Shown: one piece after another, positions 7,021 through 16,396 of the stretch
Numbering within the stretch: position 1 is the stretch's first letter
How the letters are laid out: every line of letters starts with the position of its first letter
Assembly (NCBI RefSeq): GCF_014641495.1
Contig: NZ_BMHV01000024.1
Span: 1 to 50,709 of the forward strand
DNA: 50,709 nucleotides
Reading direction: 5' to 3'
Origin: Terasakiella brassicae
GTDB taxonomy: Bacteria; Pseudomonadota; Alphaproteobacteria; Rhodospirillales; Terasakiellaceae
Notes under the pieces: model-generated
Seen by the model: the letters and a program-made list of their open reading frames with translations, nothing else
The model's database searches: none
Told to the model about the DNA's origin: nothing
Position numbers and translations under genes: made by a program

Positions 7021-7821
7021 TTAGCTCATCCAGTCGTTAATCGTCGCATCCGGGATCGCATCGCAGGCGTAAGTGAACGAGCCTTCGTCGTGCAACTGCG
7101 CAAGGGTGCGATTCAGGTGTGCGTAGGTTGCGCGCATTAAGGATCCGCCTGTTGTGATACGGTTTACGCCGAGATCGCTATAATCCTTTAAAGACAAAGG
7201 GCTTGCAGAGACACCGCCCAGAATATTGATGGGGGCCTTGATCTCGCGGACTAAAGTGCGTATTTCTTCATGGTCCACCACACCGGGGATAAAGACGCAG
7301 TCCGCGCCAGCCTCTGCATAAGCCCGACCACGTAAAACGGCTTGATCCAGCGCATCAGGTTGCCCTGTCAAATAGGTATCGCAGCGTGCGTTTAAAACAA
7401 AGACCCGATCCCCAATAGCCTCTTTCGCAGTTTTTACGGCTTGAACCGCCTCATCAATTGGAAATAAATCATCAACCGCCCCACCTCCGGCATCTTCCAA
7501 ATTCGCACCAACGGCCCCGATTTCGATAATCCGATTAACGGTTTTTGTGATATCGCCATATCCCGTTTCCATGTCCATTGTAACAGGGACATCGACAGCG
7601 CGCACAATGCGTTCAACAGCCGCAAACATTAATTCAGGATCAAGGTTGTTGCCATCCGGCAAGCCGTGGGAAAAGGCAATGCCCGCACTGGTCGTCGCAA
7701 CTGCTGGAAAGCCAGCGCGTACAATCATTTTCGCACTGCCGGCATCCCACGCGTTTGGCAAAATAAAAGGCACGCCTTTATGGTGAAGATCGTAAAATAT
7801 CTGTGCCTTTGATTTTGTCAT
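7021..7821 (-). CDS. Isocitrate lyase/PEP mutase superfamily protein
   Basis: 266 residues forming one alpha/beta barrel of the PEP mutase/isocitrate lyase superfamily. The metal- and substrate-binding signatures are visible: NAWDAGSAKM (23-32), TTSAGIAFSHG (43-53), TMDMETGYGD with Asp83/Glu85 (81-90), and GANLEDAGGG (105-114). The KKCGH-type catalytic Cys loop of isocitrate and methylisocitrate lyases is absent. The enzyme is therefore not a classic lyase and more likely belongs to the poorly defined group near oxaloacetate decarboxylase and phosphonopyruvate hydrolase. The substrate is unknown. The start lies five bases after the prfB stop, so it is read as the last gene of the amiC-PBP1A-prfB group. 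No functional link to translation or the wall is evident. Confidence 0.85.
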   Translation of the reverse strand: MTKSKAQIFYDLHHKGVPFILPNAWDAGSAKMIVRAGFPAVATTSAGIAFSHGLPDGNNLDPELMFAAVERIVRAVDVPVTMDMETGYGDITKTVNRIIEIGAVGANLEDAGGGAVDDLFPIDEAVQAVKTAKEAIGDRVFVLNARCDTYLTGQPDALDQAVLRGRAYAEAGADCVFIPGVVDHEEIRTLVREIKAPINILGGVSASPLSLKDYSDLGVNRITTGGSLMRATYAHLNRTLAQLHDEGSFTYACDAIPDATINDWMS

Positions 7822-7826
7822 GTCAC

Positions 7827-8939
7827 TTACTCGTCATCCGATCCTTTAATCCGGCTGGCAAGGGCCGCCGCCATAAATTGATCAAGATCCCCATCCAGAA
7901 CAGCTTGGGAATTGGAGGTTTCCACGCCCGTGCGCAAATCCTTGATCATCTGATAGGGTTGCAGGACATAAGACCGGATCTGATGGCCCCAACCGATATC
8001 CGTTTTTGCATCATGTTCAGCCTGACTTTCAGCCTCACGTTTTTGCAGTTCAGCTTCATATAGGCGGGCACGCAGCATTTTATAAGCCGCTGCCCGGTTT
8101 TTATGTTGCGAACGGTCATTTTGACACTGCACCACAATCCCGGTCGGAATATGTGTAATACGAATGGCTGAGTCTGTTTTGTTAACGTGCTGCCCCCCGG
8201 CGCCAGAGGCACGGTAGGTATCAATGCGCAGGTCTTTTTCTTCGATTTCAATCTCGATATTATCATCAACTTCGGGATAGACCCAGACAGATGAAAAACT
8301 TGTATGTCGGCGTGCGGAACTGTCAAACGGTGAAATGCGCACCAAACGGTGAACGCCACTTTCGGTTTTTAACCAGCCATAGGCATTATGACCGGAAATT
8401 TTGATGGTTGTCGATTTAATACCGGCTTCTTCCCCCGGTGTTTCTTCGATATATTCAACCTTGCATCCATGTTGGTCCGCCCAGCGGGTGTACATGCGCA
8501 ACATGATATTTGCCCAATCACACGCTTCCGTCCCGCCTGCACCGGAATTGATCTCAAGGAAACAGTTGTTGGCATCGGCCTCACCGGACAACAGGGTTTC
8601 GATCTCTTCTTTGGCGGCGCGTTCCTGCAAGACGGTCAAGGCCTGCTCTGCCTCTTTTACCGTATCGGCATCATCTTCCATCTCGCCCATTTCGATCAAT
8701 TCGATATTATCGGCAAGTTCCTGTTCGGACTCTTCCAACGCCTTGATGCCATTTTCAAGACGTGTGCGTTCCTTCATCAGTTCTTGTGCTTTTTGCGGAT
8801 CGTTCCAAAGGTTGGGATCTTCGCTCAACGCATTCAGTTCTTCCAGTCGTCGCACAGCATTGTCGTAATCCAGATGCTTGCGCAACAAGGTAAGAGATTT
8901 GCGGATTTTTTCGACCTGAGTTTCGACTTCGGCACGCAT
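7827..8939 (-). CDS. prfB: Peptide chain release factor 2
   Basis: 370 residues, the normal length for RF2. It recognises UGA and UAA stop codons in the ribosomal A site and triggers peptide release. Visible hallmarks are the RF2 codon-recognition tripeptide SPF ([15 protein letters not shown]) and the peptidyl-hydrolase motif [12 protein letters not shown], whose Gln is methylated in other bacteria. The N-terminal coiled-coil domain begins [16 protein letters not shown]. The frame is continuous from the ATG at 8939 (AGGAAA upstream), so there is no programmed +1 frameshift of the E. coli type. It follows PBP1A by 64 bases. Confidence 0.97.
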   Translation of the reverse strand: MRAEVETQVEKIRKSLTLLRKHLDYDNAVRRLEELNALSEDPNLWNDPQKAQELMKERTRLENGIKALEESEQELADNIELIEMGEMEDDADTVKEAEQALTVLQERAAKEEIETLLSGEADANNCFLEINSGAGGTEACDWANIMLRMYTRWADQHGCKVEYIEETPGEEAGIKSTTIKISGHNAYGWLKTESGVHRLVRISPFDSSARRHTSFSSVWVYPEVDDNIEIEIEEKDLRIDTYRASGAGGQHVNKTDSAIRITHIPTGIVVQCQNDRSQHKNRAAAYKMLRARLYEAELQKREAESQAEHDAKTDIGWGHQIRSYVLQPYQMIKDLRTGVETSNSQAVLDGDLDQFMAAALASRIKGSDDE

Positions 8940-9003
8940 GGATATTTTCCTAAAGAAAAGAATAATCTGATGGGACGCTATTTAAACTGTAATAGGCTTG
9001 CGG

Positions 9004-11436
9004 TCAATATAGACCACCGCCTGTGTCCACATCGCCCGGCGTGATAATTTCATCACTTTGCCCTTCCAAAACGCTGTTGCTTTGGCTGGGCGATGTCCCT
9101 TGTTTAAAGGCTTCCCAAATAACATTTTGATCGCCAATTTTCGCATCCTGTCCGGTACGCGCATTGACACGGATCATCCGTACCCCATCCGGGATACGAA
9201 ACGGTGTTGCAGGCTTGTCCGCCAAAGCTTCCTTCATAAAATCACGGAAAATCGGTGCAGCGACACTGGAACCGGTTTCGCGTTTACCCAAAGGAATGGG
9301 GGTGTCAAAGCCAACAAATACACCCGCGACAAGGTCGGGGCTAAAGCCCATGAACCAACTGTCGCGTTCCTGGTTGGTCGTCCCGGTTTTACCAGCAAGC
9401 GGTTTACCCACGGCGGCGACACGCCGCCCGGTACCGCGCTTGACCACGCCTTCCAGAATAGACACGATCTGATAAGCACTTTCCGGTGATGTCACACTTT
9501 CACGGTTATCAATAATTTGCGGGACGGCTTCGTCACCTTGCCATTGCATCGCCATACAATAGGTACAATCGCGCGTATCATGTTTGAAAACCGTAATCCC
9601 GTCCCGATTTTGAATGCGGTCAATCAGGGTCGGCATGATGCGCTTGCCACCGTTTACCAGCATCCCGTAAGCCGCCGCCAGATTGATCAGTTTTGTTTCC
9701 CCGGCCCCTAGCGCCATTGATAATGTTTCTTGTAAGTTGGGGGTAATGTCGAAACGTTTGGCATATTCTGCAACTTTTTCCATGCCCAATGTCTGCGCAA
9801 GACGCACCGTCATCAGGTTTCGTGACTTTTCAACGCCCAGACGCATGGTTGACGGACCATAAAATTTATTACTGTAGTTATCAGGGCGCCATTTCGGCTG
9901 CCCCGGCCCTTGATCCAGAACAAACGGCGCATCCAGAATAAGCGTGGATGGCGTGTAACCTTCATCCAAGGCTGCCAGATAGACAAACGGTTTAAAGGCG
10001 GAACCGGGTTGGCGGTTGGCTTGGGTTGCACGGTTAAACTGGCTACGTTCATATGAATAGCCCCCGACCATTGCCAGCACACGCCCCGTATGCGGGTCCA
10101 TTGCGACAATGCCGCCCTGCACACCGGGGATTTGGCGCAACGCATAATGCTGAATGTGTTTTTCTTCGCCCTCTTTTTGCGCAAAAACAGGTTTAACCCA
10201 GACGACATCACCCAGTTTAAGAACATCGGAGGCACGAGAAACCCGTGGGCCAAGCTTCTGCCCCTCAATCCACGGGCGCGCCCATTTCATTTCTTCTAAA
10301 GGAACCGTTCCCTGATTGCCGCCAACAAAGCCGACATCTGCACTGTTTTCATCGACTTTCAACACAACACCCAGTTGCCAGTCCGCAGGTGCCCCTTTGG
10401 GCGCTGCCAAATCGGATAACTGCTGTTCCCATGACAAGATATTTTCCACCCGGGTTACCGGACCGCGCCAACCATGCCGTCTATCATAGGTTTCTAGACC
10501 GTCCTGTAAAACACGTTGGGCGACATTCTGAAGATCGGGGTCCAATGTCGTATGTACGGACAACCCGCCTTTATAAAGTTTGTCTTCCCCGTACATGTCC
10601 ACCAGTTCACGGCGGACTTCCTCCGCAAAGTAAGGTGCATTGACAAATTCTGTTTCAGAACGCGATGCTACTTTTAACGGTTGTTTTTTGGCTTGTTCAG
10701 CCTCGGCTTGACTAATCAAACCTTCAATCGCCATACGTTCAATCACCCAATTGCGTCGTTCAATGGCCTTTTGGGTTTTACGAATGGGATGGTAGTTATT
10801 GGGTGCTTTGGGTAAGGCGGCCAGATAGGCAATTTCTTCAATCGACAAATCGCCTAACGACTTGTTGAAATAGTTCAACGCCGCAGCCGCCACCCCGTAA
10901 GATCCATATCCCAGATAAATTTCGTTGAGGTACAGTTCAAGAATGCGGTCTTTACTCAGTGCTTTTTCGATACGCAAGGCAAGGATGGCTTCCTTGATTT
11001 TGCGCACATATGATACTTCATTTGTCAGCAAAAAGTTTTTCGCAACCTGCTGGGTAATGGTGGATGCCCCGACCAGTCTACGCCCGGACCCGACATTGCG
11101 CAGGTTGGTGACAATCGCGCGCGCCACCCCCATCGGATCAATACCGATATGGTCATAAAAATTTTTGTCTTCTGCCGCTAAAAACGCACGAGACACCCGC
11201 AACGGAATGGCTTTGATCGGGACAAAAACACGGTTTTCAATGGCATATTCCGCCATCAACTGACCATCACCGGCATGCACACGGGTCATCACCGGCGGTT
11301 CGTAATCCTTAAGCTGGGTATAATCGGGCAAGCCTTTGCCAAAATGGTAAAAACCATACAAAACGGCCCCTGCACCCAAAAGGGCAAAAAACAGACAAAC
11401 CGCCAATAATCCAGTGATGATTTTTAATATTTTCAC
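9004..11436 (-). CDS. mrcA: Penicillin-binding protein 1A (bifunctional peptidoglycan synthase)
   Basis: 810 residues. One N-terminal membrane helix (about 7-30) anchors the protein in the inner membrane with the rest in the periplasm. The glycosyltransferase family 51 domain (about 55-230) has AAEDKNFYDHIGID with the catalytic Glu, and STITQQVAKN. A middle OB-like region of class A PBP1A follows (about 310-430). The transpeptidase domain has SxxK in GSAFKPF, SRN, and KTGTTNQ. The enzyme polymerises lipid II into glycan strands and cross-links the peptides; it is a beta-lactam target. The position between amiC and prfB is the common alphaproteobacterial order. Confidence 0.95.
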   Translation of the reverse strand: MKILKIITGLLAVCLFFALLGAGAVLYGFYHFGKGLPDYTQLKDYEPPVMTRVHAGDGQLMAEYAIENRVFVPIKAIPLRVSRAFLAAEDKNFYDHIGIDPMGVARAIVTNLRNVGSGRRLVGASTITQQVAKNFLLTNEVSYVRKIKEAILALRIEKALSKDRILELYLNEIYLGYGSYGVAAAALNYFNKSLGDLSIEEIAYLAALPKAPNNYHPIRKTQKAIERRNWVIERMAIEGLISQAEAEQAKKQPLKVASRSETEFVNAPYFAEEVRRELVDMYGEDKLYKGGLSVHTTLDPDLQNVAQRVLQDGLETYDRRHGWRGPVTRVENILSWEQQLSDLAAPKGAPADWQLGVVLKVDENSADVGFVGGNQGTVPLEEMKWARPWIEGQKLGPRVSRASDVLKLGDVVWVKPVFAQKEGEEKHIQHYALRQIPGVQGGIVAMDPHTGRVLAMVGGYSYERSQFNRATQANRQPGSAFKPFVYLAALDEGYTPSTLILDAPFVLDQGPGQPKWRPDNYSNKFYGPSTMRLGVEKSRNLMTVRLAQTLGMEKVAEYAKRFDITPNLQETLSMALGAGETKLINLAAAYGMLVNGGKRIMPTLIDRIQNRDGITVFKHDTRDCTYCMAMQWQGDEAVPQIIDNRESVTSPESAYQIVSILEGVVKRGTGRRVAAVGKPLAGKTGTTNQERDSWFMGFSPDLVAGVFVGFDTPIPLGKRETGSSVAAPIFRDFMKEALADKPATPFRIPDGVRMIRVNARTGQDAKIGDQNVIWEAFKQGTSPSQSNSVLEGQSDEIITPGDVDTGGGLY

Positions 11437-11506
11437 AAGTCTTAACCAAACAATCCAACGATGAAAGGACGGCAGTATAACCGCTCGGGACTAAATGTCT
11501 TGAATT

Positions 11507-12787
11507 TTATAAACGATTGGCTTCTTCAACCCGGTTAAAATACCGATTGATTGACGTTTTAATCGCCTCCGCCAATTTGGCACGATGTTTTTTGGACCGC
11601 AATGCCCGTTCATCATGCTTGTTTGACAAGAATCCAAGTTCGATCAAAACAGCCGGGACATCCGGTGCTTTCAAGACGGCAAATCCTGCAAAACGATGCG
11701 GATTCCGCAAGACATGACCGGACAAGGAAATATCTTTCACCAAGGTTTCTGCAAAGCGCGAAGATTGGTTTTTCGTATCACGTTGTGCCATATCCAGCAA
11801 AATAAAGCTTAAATCATCCGTTGTGGAGGACAGGTCCACCCCGGCAATTAAATCCGCCTTGTTTTCGCGTTCAGCCAAGGCTTGCGCTTCTTTGGACGAG
11901 GCCCGCTCAGACAGGGTGTAAACCGATGCCCCGCGAACCGATTTATCGCGAAGCGTATCGGCATGTAATGATAAAAACAAATCAGCCCCGGCCCGACGCG
12001 CAATCGCGGTTCGTTCACGCAAAGGAATAAAAACATCACGGTCGCGGGTCAACACCACCTTGTATCGTCCTGTTTGTTGCAAAACATCGCGTAACTGGCG
12101 CGCAATCGCCAACGTGATGTGTTTTTCATATGCCCCGCTTACGCCCCGTGCACCGGGATCCACGCCGCCATGCCCGGCATCAATAACCACCACATGTTTG
12201 CTTTTCTTGGCAGGCTTGGATGGTGGTAAAATTGCAGGCACCCGCGCTTGCTGCACATGGGCACGGTTTTCAACAACTGTCGGCGTTGGCGTAGATGCCA
12301 CTTGATCGGGATAAACCGCAGGCTTCATCAAAGCCATAAAGGATGAATGATCCGTTGGTACCAAATCCATGACGAAACGCCAGTTGCGCACCTGCCCACG
12401 CGGAGGCAGCATCAAAGTTTGCTTGATTTTCACGGGTGCATTTGCATCCAGCACAATGCGCGATGTTCCCGTTTTAAACAGACCGTAGCGAAAACCGCTT
12501 AACGCCCCGTACATACGGGGATTGAACCCTTCGGGCAATTGCCAGCCCAATTCGGGAAAATCAACAACAACCCGGTAAGGTTCGGCCAAGGTTGTCACCT
12601 TAAAGCCCACATTATCGCTGACCTCCATAACAAAACGGGTATGATCGGGATGTTGACCGACACGTACGCTTTGTACAACAGGCATGCCACCATCCTGCCC
12701 CAATGCCATATCTGCGAATCCTAACAGATAGCAAAAGAGCAATAACGTTCTGAAAAATGGTCCCTTTACGGTTCGATAGCTCGACAT
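11507..12787 (-). CDS. amiC: N-acetylmuramoyl-L-alanine amidase, AmiC type
   Basis: 426 residues. An N-terminal secretion signal (about 1-30) is followed by an AMIN domain (about 35-145), which targets such enzymes to the division site or poles, a Pro-rich linker, and an Amidase_3 domain (about 198-420). The zinc and catalytic signatures are VVIDAGHGGVDPG, LSLHAD, and VLIELGFLSN with the final catalytic Glu. The insertion ENKADLIAGVDL is the autoinhibitory-helix region of AmiA/B/C enzymes that is opened by EnvC/NlpD-like activators. It cleaves the amide bond between MurNAc and L-Ala to split septal wall. First gene of the amiC-PBP1A-prfB group, divergent from rne. Confidence 0.95.
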   Translation of the reverse strand: MSSYRTVKGPFFRTLLLFCYLLGFADMALGQDGGMPVVQSVRVGQHPDHTRFVMEVSDNVGFKVTTLAEPYRVVVDFPELGWQLPEGFNPRMYGALSGFRYGLFKTGTSRIVLDANAPVKIKQTLMLPPRGQVRNWRFVMDLVPTDHSSFMALMKPAVYPDQVASTPTPTVVENRAHVQQARVPAILPPSKPAKKSKHVVVIDAGHGGVDPGARGVSGAYEKHITLAIARQLRDVLQQTGRYKVVLTRDRDVFIPLRERTAIARRAGADLFLSLHADTLRDKSVRGASVYTLSERASSKEAQALAERENKADLIAGVDLSSTTDDLSFILLDMAQRDTKNQSSRFAETLVKDISLSGHVLRNPHRFAGFAVLKAPDVPAVLIELGFLSNKHDERALRSKKHRAKLAEAIKTSINRYFNRVEEANRL

Positions 12788-13334
12788 CTTCGCTCAACGA
12801 CAATAGACTAAAATACGGATTATATAAGTGCGACTCCTATGATTTACCTCAATTTTATCCCTTACTGCAAGAGGGTGATGCAAAATTCATTCAAGCTTAA
12901 AAGAAAGAAAATCATAAATGACGCGATTAAGACATTGTGAAATTAAATTCCTACCGTTATGTTAACGACCGCGTGAAAAAGCACTCCTGTCTGTAAAAAC
13001 TCCATTTTCGGAATAAATTATCCTCACAAAAATGGAACAAGGTTTAAGCAAGACCGATGTTCACGCCGATTTGACGCAACTTTCAATTTGCGCGAAACGA
13101 AGTGCTAAAGCGACTATACACTTAATTTCGAGGTTTTCATGCCGGCAAGAGCAGACCACATGACCAGAACGCAAAAAACGGAACTGTCCGTTTTATGTTC
13201 TGCATTGGGCGCCGCCGACATTTCGACCATTTATTTCAATACAGACTATCGCAGAAATACATTGGCGGGTTCAGCATGCTTTGAGAAGCGCTCCCCGAAA
13301 AGAACGGTTTCTGCATATCGGAGTTACAGGCCTA
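12788..13334 (+). other. amiC-rne divergent intergenic region and presumed rne leader
   Basis: About 550 bases without a convincing gene. It must contain the amiC promoter (left) and the rne promoter. A TATACA at 13115-13120 is a possible -10 for rne, without a well-spaced -35. An 8-base hairpin followed by four T (13175-13182 with 13187-13194, AAAACGGA/TCCGTTTT) lies in what would be the rne leader. Long structured leaders used for autoregulation by RNase E are known in E. coli; whether this one acts so is inference. A 96-codon plus-strand frame crosses the region but overlaps rne and looks non-coding. Confidence 0.4.
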
Positions 13335-16049
13335 ATGGCAACCAAACGCATGTTAATCGATGCGACTCACCCGGAAGAGACCCGGGTGGTCGTCGTCGAT
13401 GGAAATCGACTAGAAGAACTGGAATTTGAATCAGCGAGCCGTAAACAGCTCAAAGGAAACATATATCTCGCAAAAGTCACCCGTGTAGAGCCCAGCTTAC
13501 AAGCTGCCTTCGTTGAATACGGCGGCAATCGTCACGGATTTCTTGCTTTTAACGAGATCCATCCGGATTATTATCAAATCCCTGTATCGGATCGTGAAGA
13601 ATTTGAAGCCGATATTGAGGATAATAACGAAGATGCAACTTCTTCGTCCGCAACAGAGGTTGAAGAGTCCGGTTCAGATGATAGCGAACAGGTCGAACAT
13701 ATCCGACCGCATTATCGCAATCAACGCCGCTATAAAATTCAGGAAGTGATTAAAAAACGCCAGATCATTCTGGTACAGGTCGTTAAGGAAGAGCGCGGCA
13801 ATAAAGGTGCAGCCTTGACCACTTACCTGTCCCTTGCCGGTCGTTATTGCGTCTTGATGCCCAACACGGATAAAGGCGGCGGGATTTCGCGTAAAATTTC
13901 CAACGTCAAAGACCGCAAACGTCTCAAATCTGTTTTATCTGAACTGAGCATCCCCAAAGGGACAGCCGTTATCGTCAGAACGGCAGGTGCAGAACGTTCC
14001 AAGGCAGAAATCAAACGCGATTTTGAATATTTGATGCGTCTTTGGTCCAATATCCGTGACGTAACCCTGCAAAGTCAGGCGCCTTCGCTTATTTATGAAG
14101 AAGCCAACCTGATCAAACGGTCAATCCGCGATATGTACAGCCGCGATATTGACGAAGTCCTTGTAGAAGGTGAAGAAGGCTATCGCACAGCCAAGGACTT
14201 CATGAAAATGTTGATCCCCAGCCATGCAAAAAAAGTTCAACCCTATCGTGATGAATTGCAAATTCCGCTCTTTCACCGCTATCAGGTGGAAGGCCAGTTG
14301 GATGCAATGCACAGCGCCATCGTTCAATTGCCTTCCGGCGGTTACATTGTGATCAACCCGACCGAAGCACTTGTCGCCATTGATGTCAATTCCGGTCGAT
14401 CCACAAAAGAACGCAATATCGAAGAAACGGCGTTAAAAACCAACCTGGAAGCTGCTGACGAAATTGCACGTTCTTTGCGTTTGCGCGATCTTGCCGGTTT
14501 GATTGTTGTCGATTTCATTGATATGGAGATTTCACGCAATCAGGCACAGGTCGAACGCCGCATCAAAGAAGCGATGAAAAATGACCGCGCCCGCATTCAG
14601 ATCGGACGTATCAGTCCGTTTGGTCTGTTGGAACTGTCGCGTCAACGCTTACGCCCCAGCTTCACAGAAACCAGCACGGAAACCTGTCATTTCTGCCATG
14701 GAACTGGCGTGCGCCGTTCCCTTGAATCAACCGTTCTTCATGTTCTGCGTGTTATCGAGGAAGAAGGCATTCGTCGGCGTTCCGATGAAATCACCGTTCA
14801 TGTACCGACACAGGTTGCGCTTTATATTCTCAACCAAAAACGCGACCAACTAGCGGGTATTGAAGAACGTTATCAAATGACCGTACAGCTTTTGGGCGAC
14901 GATAGCCTTGTTTCGCCCGAATATAAACTGGAACGGATCAAAGCCAAAAGCGCACAAGACGCTGGCGTTCGCCCACTCGGCCCGGAAGATTCCACCCATT
15001 TGGACGAAATCCGTGGCGAAGTTCTCGACAGCAATGACGAGGAACAGGAAGATGACGGACGCAAACGCCGCCGCCGCCGCCGCCCGCGCCGTCGCAAAAA
15101 TGAAGACCAGATAAGCGAAGACATTTCAGAGGATTTAGAGGTTTTAGAAACTGCTGAAACCGAAGCTGAAACGGATTCAGATGACGAAAACGATGATGAC
15201 AAACCGCGCAAGCGTCGTCGTCGCGGTAAACGCGGTGGTCGTCGTCGTTCTCGCCGTCCCAATGAAGATGATCCTGATTTTGATGAAAACGAGTCTTCAC
15301 AAGATGACTCAGATGCGGGTCCTTCCGAAGATGTTCAGGACGCAGAAAACAGCGAACCCGAAACGATATCCAACGACGATACGCAGGAAGAAAGAACACG
15401 CCGTCGTCCACGCCGTCGCGGCATGCGCCGTCGTCGCAATGACGATACACCTCGTGAAACAACAGATGTTTCTGTTGTCGAAGCAACTGAGGAAGCGTCC
15501 CCGTCAAATAATGAAGCCTCAACAGCTACTGAGGCTGTTGTCTCCACCGATGCAGAGGCTTTGAGCGTAGACGCAGAAGAAGAAAAACCGAAACGCAAGC
15601 CTGTACGTCGTCGCACAACTCGTAAAAAGAAAGACGAGGAAACCGCACCAGCCTCTTCTGACGAAAGTGCCGATACACCTGTTGAAACGCCTAAGTCAGA
15701 CGATGCAACAAGTGAAGTCGAGGCTGAGGTTGATGCAGAAAAGCCAAAGCGTAAAACCACAACACGTCGACGCACGACAACCACACGCAAGAAAAAGGTT
15801 GAAGCGGATGGAAATGAAACCGATGCCCCAACATCGGATGACACACCATCGGAAAAACCCAAACGTCGCACAGCCCGTAAGGCAAAGACTGCTGAAACGG
15901 TAAAGACAGACGAACCCAAAGCGGTTGTTGAAAACAAGGTTGAAACTGTCGCGATTGCCGCAACGGGTGTCCTTGTCAAAAACAGCGATGGTTCCCAACA
16001 GGAAATCGTTGACGATAAACCGAAACGCAAAGGATGGTGGAGCCGCTAA
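13335..16049 (+). CDS. rne: Ribonuclease E
   Basis: 904 residues from the ATG in CTAATGGCAACC; the frame extends 18 codons upstream, but MATKRMLIDATHPEETR is the family N-terminus. The S1 RNA-binding domain (about 35-160) contains an acidic insertion, as in other alphaproteobacteria. The catalytic core has both metal-binding aspartates (VAIDVNSGRS and VVDFIDME) and the zinc link CHFCHGTG in place of CPxCxG. From about residue 560 the chain is low-complexity, alternating acidic stretches with Arg-rich blocks (KRRRRRRPRRRK, RKRRRRGKRGGRRR, and later KPKRK repeats), and ends KRKGWWSR. This tail should be the disordered RNA-binding and degradosome scaffold. Main endonuclease of mRNA decay and rRNA/tRNA processing. 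Confidence 0.96.
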   Translation: MATKRMLIDATHPEETRVVVVDGNRLEELEFESASRKQLKGNIYLAKVTRVEPSLQAAFVEYGGNRHGFLAFNEIHPDYYQIPVSDREEFEADIEDNNEDATSSSATEVEESGSDDSEQVEHIRPHYRNQRRYKIQEVIKKRQIILVQVVKEERGNKGAALTTYLSLAGRYCVLMPNTDKGGGISRKISNVKDRKRLKSVLSELSIPKGTAVIVRTAGAERSKAEIKRDFEYLMRLWSNIRDVTLQSQAPSLIYEEANLIKRSIRDMYSRDIDEVLVEGEEGYRTAKDFMKMLIPSHAKKVQPYRDELQIPLFHRYQVEGQLDAMHSAIVQLPSGGYIVINPTEALVAIDVNSGRSTKERNIEETALKTNLEAADEIARSLRLRDLAGLIVVDFIDMEISRNQAQVERRIKEAMKNDRARIQIGRISPFGLLELSRQRLRPSFTETSTETCHFCHGTGVRRSLESTVLHVLRVIEEEGIRRRSDEITVHVPTQVALYILNQKRDQLAGIEERYQMTVQLLGDDSLVSPEYKLERIKAKSAQDAGVRPLGPEDSTHLDEIRGEVLDSNDEEQEDDGRKRRRRRRPRRRKNEDQISEDISEDLEVLETAETEAETDSDDENDDDKPRKRRRRGKRGGRRRSRRPNEDDPDFDENESSQDDSDAGPSEDVQDAENSEPETISNDDTQEERTRRRPRRRGMRRRRNDDTPRETTDVSVVEATEEASPSNNEASTATEAVVSTDAEALSVDAEEEKPKRKPVRRRTTRKKKDEETAPASSDESADTPVETPKSDDATSEVEAEVDAEKPKRKTTTRRRTTTTRKKKVEADGNETDAPTSDDTPSEKPKRRTARKAKTAETVKTDEPKAVVENKVETVAIAATGVLVKNSDGSQQEIVDDKPKRKGWWSR

Positions 16050-16069
16050 CGCCCCCCTAACCTGACAAC

Positions 16070-16105
16070 AATAAAGCCCGAAAGATCCGTCTTTCGGGCT
16101 TTATT
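16070..16105 (+). terminator. Rho-independent terminator of rne
   Basis: A perfect 16-base stem (AATAAAGCCCGAAAGA with its complement at 16090-16105) and a four-base loop, 20 bases after the rne stop. A-rich and T-rich flanks on both sides would let it work in either direction. Confidence 0.9.
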
Positions 16106-16222
16106 TGTTCATAGTTCAGTAACAATTGAACACTTTATTTCCGTAAAAACCGTGCTATATTACGAAAGCTCAGAGAAACACGTTTTTTCATATAATGCTT
16201 AATTCAAAGGAATGAAAAGACC

Positions 16223-16396
16223 ATGCCCGTTACAATCAAATGCGGTGAAGGCGAACATTGCCAACACTGTAAATTCAATGGCACCTTTAACAGTGCCAAC
16301 CATCCTGTACACTTTAGCAAAAACAAGCTGGGCCGTTGCGACTGGTTTTCAGATAAACCCGGTTCTTCAAAACATATTATTAAAAACGTTACTTAA
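16223..16396 (+). CDS. Small Cys-rich protein of unknown function
   Basis: 57 residues, not assigned to a family. It starts MPVTIKCGEGEHCQHCKF and has four cysteines (Cys7, Cys13, Cys16 and one in GRCDWF), a pattern that could bind one metal ion. An AAGGA motif lies 11 bases upstream of the ATG and the terminator of rne lies before it, so it is probably its own unit. The composition (many His, Lys, Asn) is protein-like and the frame is clean. The last eight bases overlap the 3' end of the convergent aminotransferase gene, so the two transcripts share antisense tails. A small cytoplasmic metal- or nucleic-acid-binding protein is only a guess. Confidence 0.6.
   Translation: MPVTIKCGEGEHCQHCKFNGTFNSANHPVHFSKNKLGRCDWFSDKPGSSKHIIKNVT

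Noticed and set aside
7827-8939. Programmed frameshift in prfB
   Set aside because: The frame is continuous from a good start to the stop, so no +1 shift is required.
13139-13429. 96-codon plus-strand frame before and over the rne start
   Set aside because: It overlaps the conserved start of RNase E in another frame and has no recognisable protein features; treated as leader.
15335-16030. 231-codon minus-strand open frame opposite rne
   Set aside because: It arises from the repetitive Arg/Glu/Asp codons of the RNase E tail; the translation is Ser/Val/Leu low complexity with no start signal.
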